A DNA stretch of 64,000 nucleotides from Acanthacorydalis orientalis. Its lineage: Eukaryota; Arthropoda; Insecta; Megaloptera; Corydalidae. The notes under the pieces were generated by a model that saw only the letters and a program-made list of their open reading frames with translations, was not told the origin of the DNA and did not search any database. The translations under genes and the position numbers were made by a program. Shown here one piece after another: positions 63,791 through 64,000 of this stretch. Numbering within the stretch: the first letter of the stretch is position 1; the number at the start of each line of letters is the position of its first letter. The DNA lies in contig CM068325.1 of NCBI GenBank assembly GCA_034766995.1, positions 9,226,768 to 9,290,767 of the forward strand, in the 5' to 3' direction.

Positions 63791-64000
63791 CGTAACTCCT
63801 CAGTATCACACGCGCTTCTGCGTCTGACATACTGCGGAATCGATGGCCTTTCGCCAGACGCAGAAGGATGTGATTTCGGAATCTTGACTTGGCGCCCATC
63901 CACGTTCGCCGGAGATAATAACTCACGGTCTCGCGGAGGAGGTTCTGCCAGGCCCCTCTTTCCGTCAGACTGTACGGCCGGTTCTTCACATATTGAAGGA
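63791..64000. other. end of window, nothing recognised
   Basis: Short frames on both strands continue past the edge. No domain was recognised and the sequence is too short to judge. Confidence 0.4.

Noticed and set aside
63477..63827. 116-codon frame over the 122-bp repeats
   Set aside because: The repeat length is not a multiple of three, so each unit is read in a new frame. The peptide is accidental.

Overview
The window is eukaryotic nuclear DNA, most likely from an insect. The signs are short phase-consistent spliceosomal introns, AATAAA polyadenylation signals, a dense load of insect-type transposons (mariner, piggyBac, pogo/Tigger, P-like, Ty3/gypsy, Jockey and RTE LINEs), tandem satellites of about 176-190 bp, and AT-rich DNA alternating with CpG-rich islands. 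A hymenopteran is plausible, but the sequence alone does not prove it. No rRNA, tRNA or CRISPR array was seen.

Layout. 1-5.1 kb: the end of a mariner, AT-rich DNA, a piggyBac deletion derivative (1600-3091) and a worn Tc1-like fragment. 5190-11348: the outstanding gene, one uninterrupted 2052-codon frame. Its N-terminus looks like a DUF4297/Cap4-type PD-(D/E)xK nuclease, followed by a NACHT STAND NTPase and about 29 ankyrin repeats. The last third is a 210-bp tandem array. 11.3-33.4 kb: a nested transposon graveyard. It holds a gypsy element whose LTR is split by a Tigger copy, a complete but decayed gypsy (17635-22518) with exact LTRs and target duplication, two P-like transposase remnants, a long-inverted-repeat element carrying a TTAA element, a Jockey LINE, and a mariner. 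35.6-36.8 kb: an RTE LINE fragment.

36.8-44.5 kb: two related satellites (about 185 and 176 bp) with an orientation switch near 40476. They carry two exactly delimited mariners, one of which contains a solo LTR. 44542-48071: the last seven exons of an ODAD3/CCDC151 orthologue (outer dynein arm docking). Its first visible splice acceptor lies directly against satellite DNA. A third satellite (about 190 bp) fills its last intron and resumes downstream.

49.8-64 kb: an 81-bp tandem array, a second piggyBac deletion derivative of the 1600-3091 family, then about 7 kb of CpG-rich DNA with no recognisable protein. A TATA box at 58608 and a strong splice donor at 58930 suggest a first non-coding exon. 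The following intron would hold 3.9 kb of TTTATTTATTTC-type minisatellite, and the window closes on a 122-bp tandem array.

Only two host genes are supported: the nuclease-NACHT-ankyrin protein, a candidate innate-immune or anti-invader sensor with the architecture of bacterial Avs-like STAND proteins, and ODAD3, a cilium and sperm-axoneme gene. Almost everything else is mobile or tandemly repeated DNA.
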